Below are positions 5,769-6,227 of a stretch of DNA of 6,227 bases, in pieces (the stretch's first letter is position 1; each line of letters opens with the position of its first letter). Below the pieces are notes generated by a model. It was not told the DNA's origin and searched no databases. It was given only the letters and a program-made list of their open reading frames with translations. The position numbers and the translations under genes were made by a program. The stretch is from Rickettsiaceae bacterium (GTDB taxonomy: Bacteria; Pseudomonadota; Alphaproteobacteria; Rickettsiales; Rickettsiaceae). The stretch is taken from assembly GCA_022702085.1 (NCBI GenBank), contig JAKONF010000203.1, positions 1 through 6,227 of the forward strand, in the 5' to 3' direction.

Positions 5769-6227
5769 ATGTCTAATAATTTACCAAGTAATTTATCAAA
5801 AACTAACATTCATCTCCACCTAAAAAATTATCACGGTTCAAAAAGACATAATAAGCATCGCTTTGTTTATAATATCTTGGCGTTTTTGCTAGTTATTATA
5901 GGTTTTATATTTATTAGCTGGAATGTAGTGAAAATGCATGCCCCCTTGGAAAATATTGAAATAACAAATATAGAGCTAAATCCAGTAAATTTATTTTTTT
6001 ACGCTAGTTCCACCACTATGCGAATGTTGATAGCAATTATTTTTGCTATAATTTTTTCTCTTCTTTACGGTACGCTTGCAGCAAAAAACAGATATGCAGA
6101 ACAAATTTTAGTGCCATTATTAGATGTTTTGCAATCGGTACCTATCTTGGGTTATATCTCATTCACAGTAACTGCATTTTTAAGTTTGTTTCCTGGCAAT
6201 AAACTAGGTTTAGAATGCGCAGCTATT
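5769..6227 (+). CDS. ABC-transporter permease, COG4986-like anion-transport type (partial, N-terminal 153 residues)
   Basis: A binding-protein-dependent permease would form the membrane channel of an ABC importer with an ATPase partner not in this window. The frame is open from the ATG at 5769 to the right edge. A hydrophilic, His- and Asn-rich N-terminus (1-32) precedes a membrane segment (about 33-50), a short loop, a second segment (about 84-104) and further hydrophobic stretches (about 112-140). The part MRMLIAIIFAIIFSLLYGTLAAK, then EQILVPLLDVLQSVPILGY, matches the start of the permease domain in nitrate/sulfonate/bicarbonate-type transporters. It most resembles the duplicated permeases of COG4986, usually near 570-600 residues. 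The substrate cannot be read from this part. An in-frame TAG at 5748-5750 with no other start codon after it fixes the ATG. The Shine-Dalgarno is poor. Permease identity is fairly sure; the exact family is recalled, not searched. Confidence 0.8.
   Translation, partial: MSNNLPSNLSKTNIHLHLKNYHGSKRHNKHRFVYNILAFLLVIIGFIFISWNVVKMHAPLENIEITNIELNPVNLFFYASSTTMRMLIAIIFAIIFSLLYGTLAAKNRYAEQILVPLLDVLQSVPILGYISFTVTAFLSLFPGNKLGLECAAI

Overview
This AT-rich window holds a bacterial translation and transcription-elongation operon in the order rimP-nusA-infB-rbfA, all on the + strand. A partial membrane-protein gene lies on the left (minus strand) and a partial ABC-transporter permease gene on the right (+ strand). 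The proteins look like those of Rickettsiaceae (Rickettsiales, Alphaproteobacteria). The IF-2 sequence, including its fast-evolving N-terminus (start M-T-D-x, then KPKKLT), its middle ([18 protein letters not shown]) and its tail, resembles from memory Rickettsia IF-2 closely but not identically. A Rickettsia relative or sister genus is therefore the best guess. This placement is by recall, not by search.

Layout: 1-501 (minus) is an unrecognised protein with three predicted membrane segments, cut by the left edge. Positions 502-672 are a divergent intergenic region. It has a good candidate promoter for the minus-strand gene, a weaker overlapping candidate for the operon, and a clear intrinsic-terminator hairpin (635-661) that ends only 11 nt before the rimP start codon. 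Then come rimP (673-1167), nusA (1242-2729), infB (2787-5249) and rbfA (5246-5629, overlapping infB by 4 nt). Positions 5630-5768 hold two tandem inverted repeats that can refold into one long hairpin, plus a weak promoter candidate. From 5769 to the right edge runs the N-terminal part of a permease resembling the COG4986 duplicated anion-transport family.

The four central genes belong together functionally. RimP and RbfA mature the 30S subunit, IF-2 joins initiator tRNA and the 50S subunit to it, and NusA binds RNA polymerase to control pausing, termination and antitermination. The same core order is known in E. coli, where metY lies upstream and truB-rpsO-pnp follow. Here there is no tRNA upstream and truB does not follow rbfA.

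I see no previously undescribed multi-gene system. The most interesting signals are regulatory: the terminator inside the probable operon leader, a perfect 16-bp palindrome between nusA and infB, and the double dyad directly after rbfA. No stretch longer than 300 bases lacks a gene. I found no tRNA, rRNA, CRISPR array, insertion sequence or pseudogene.
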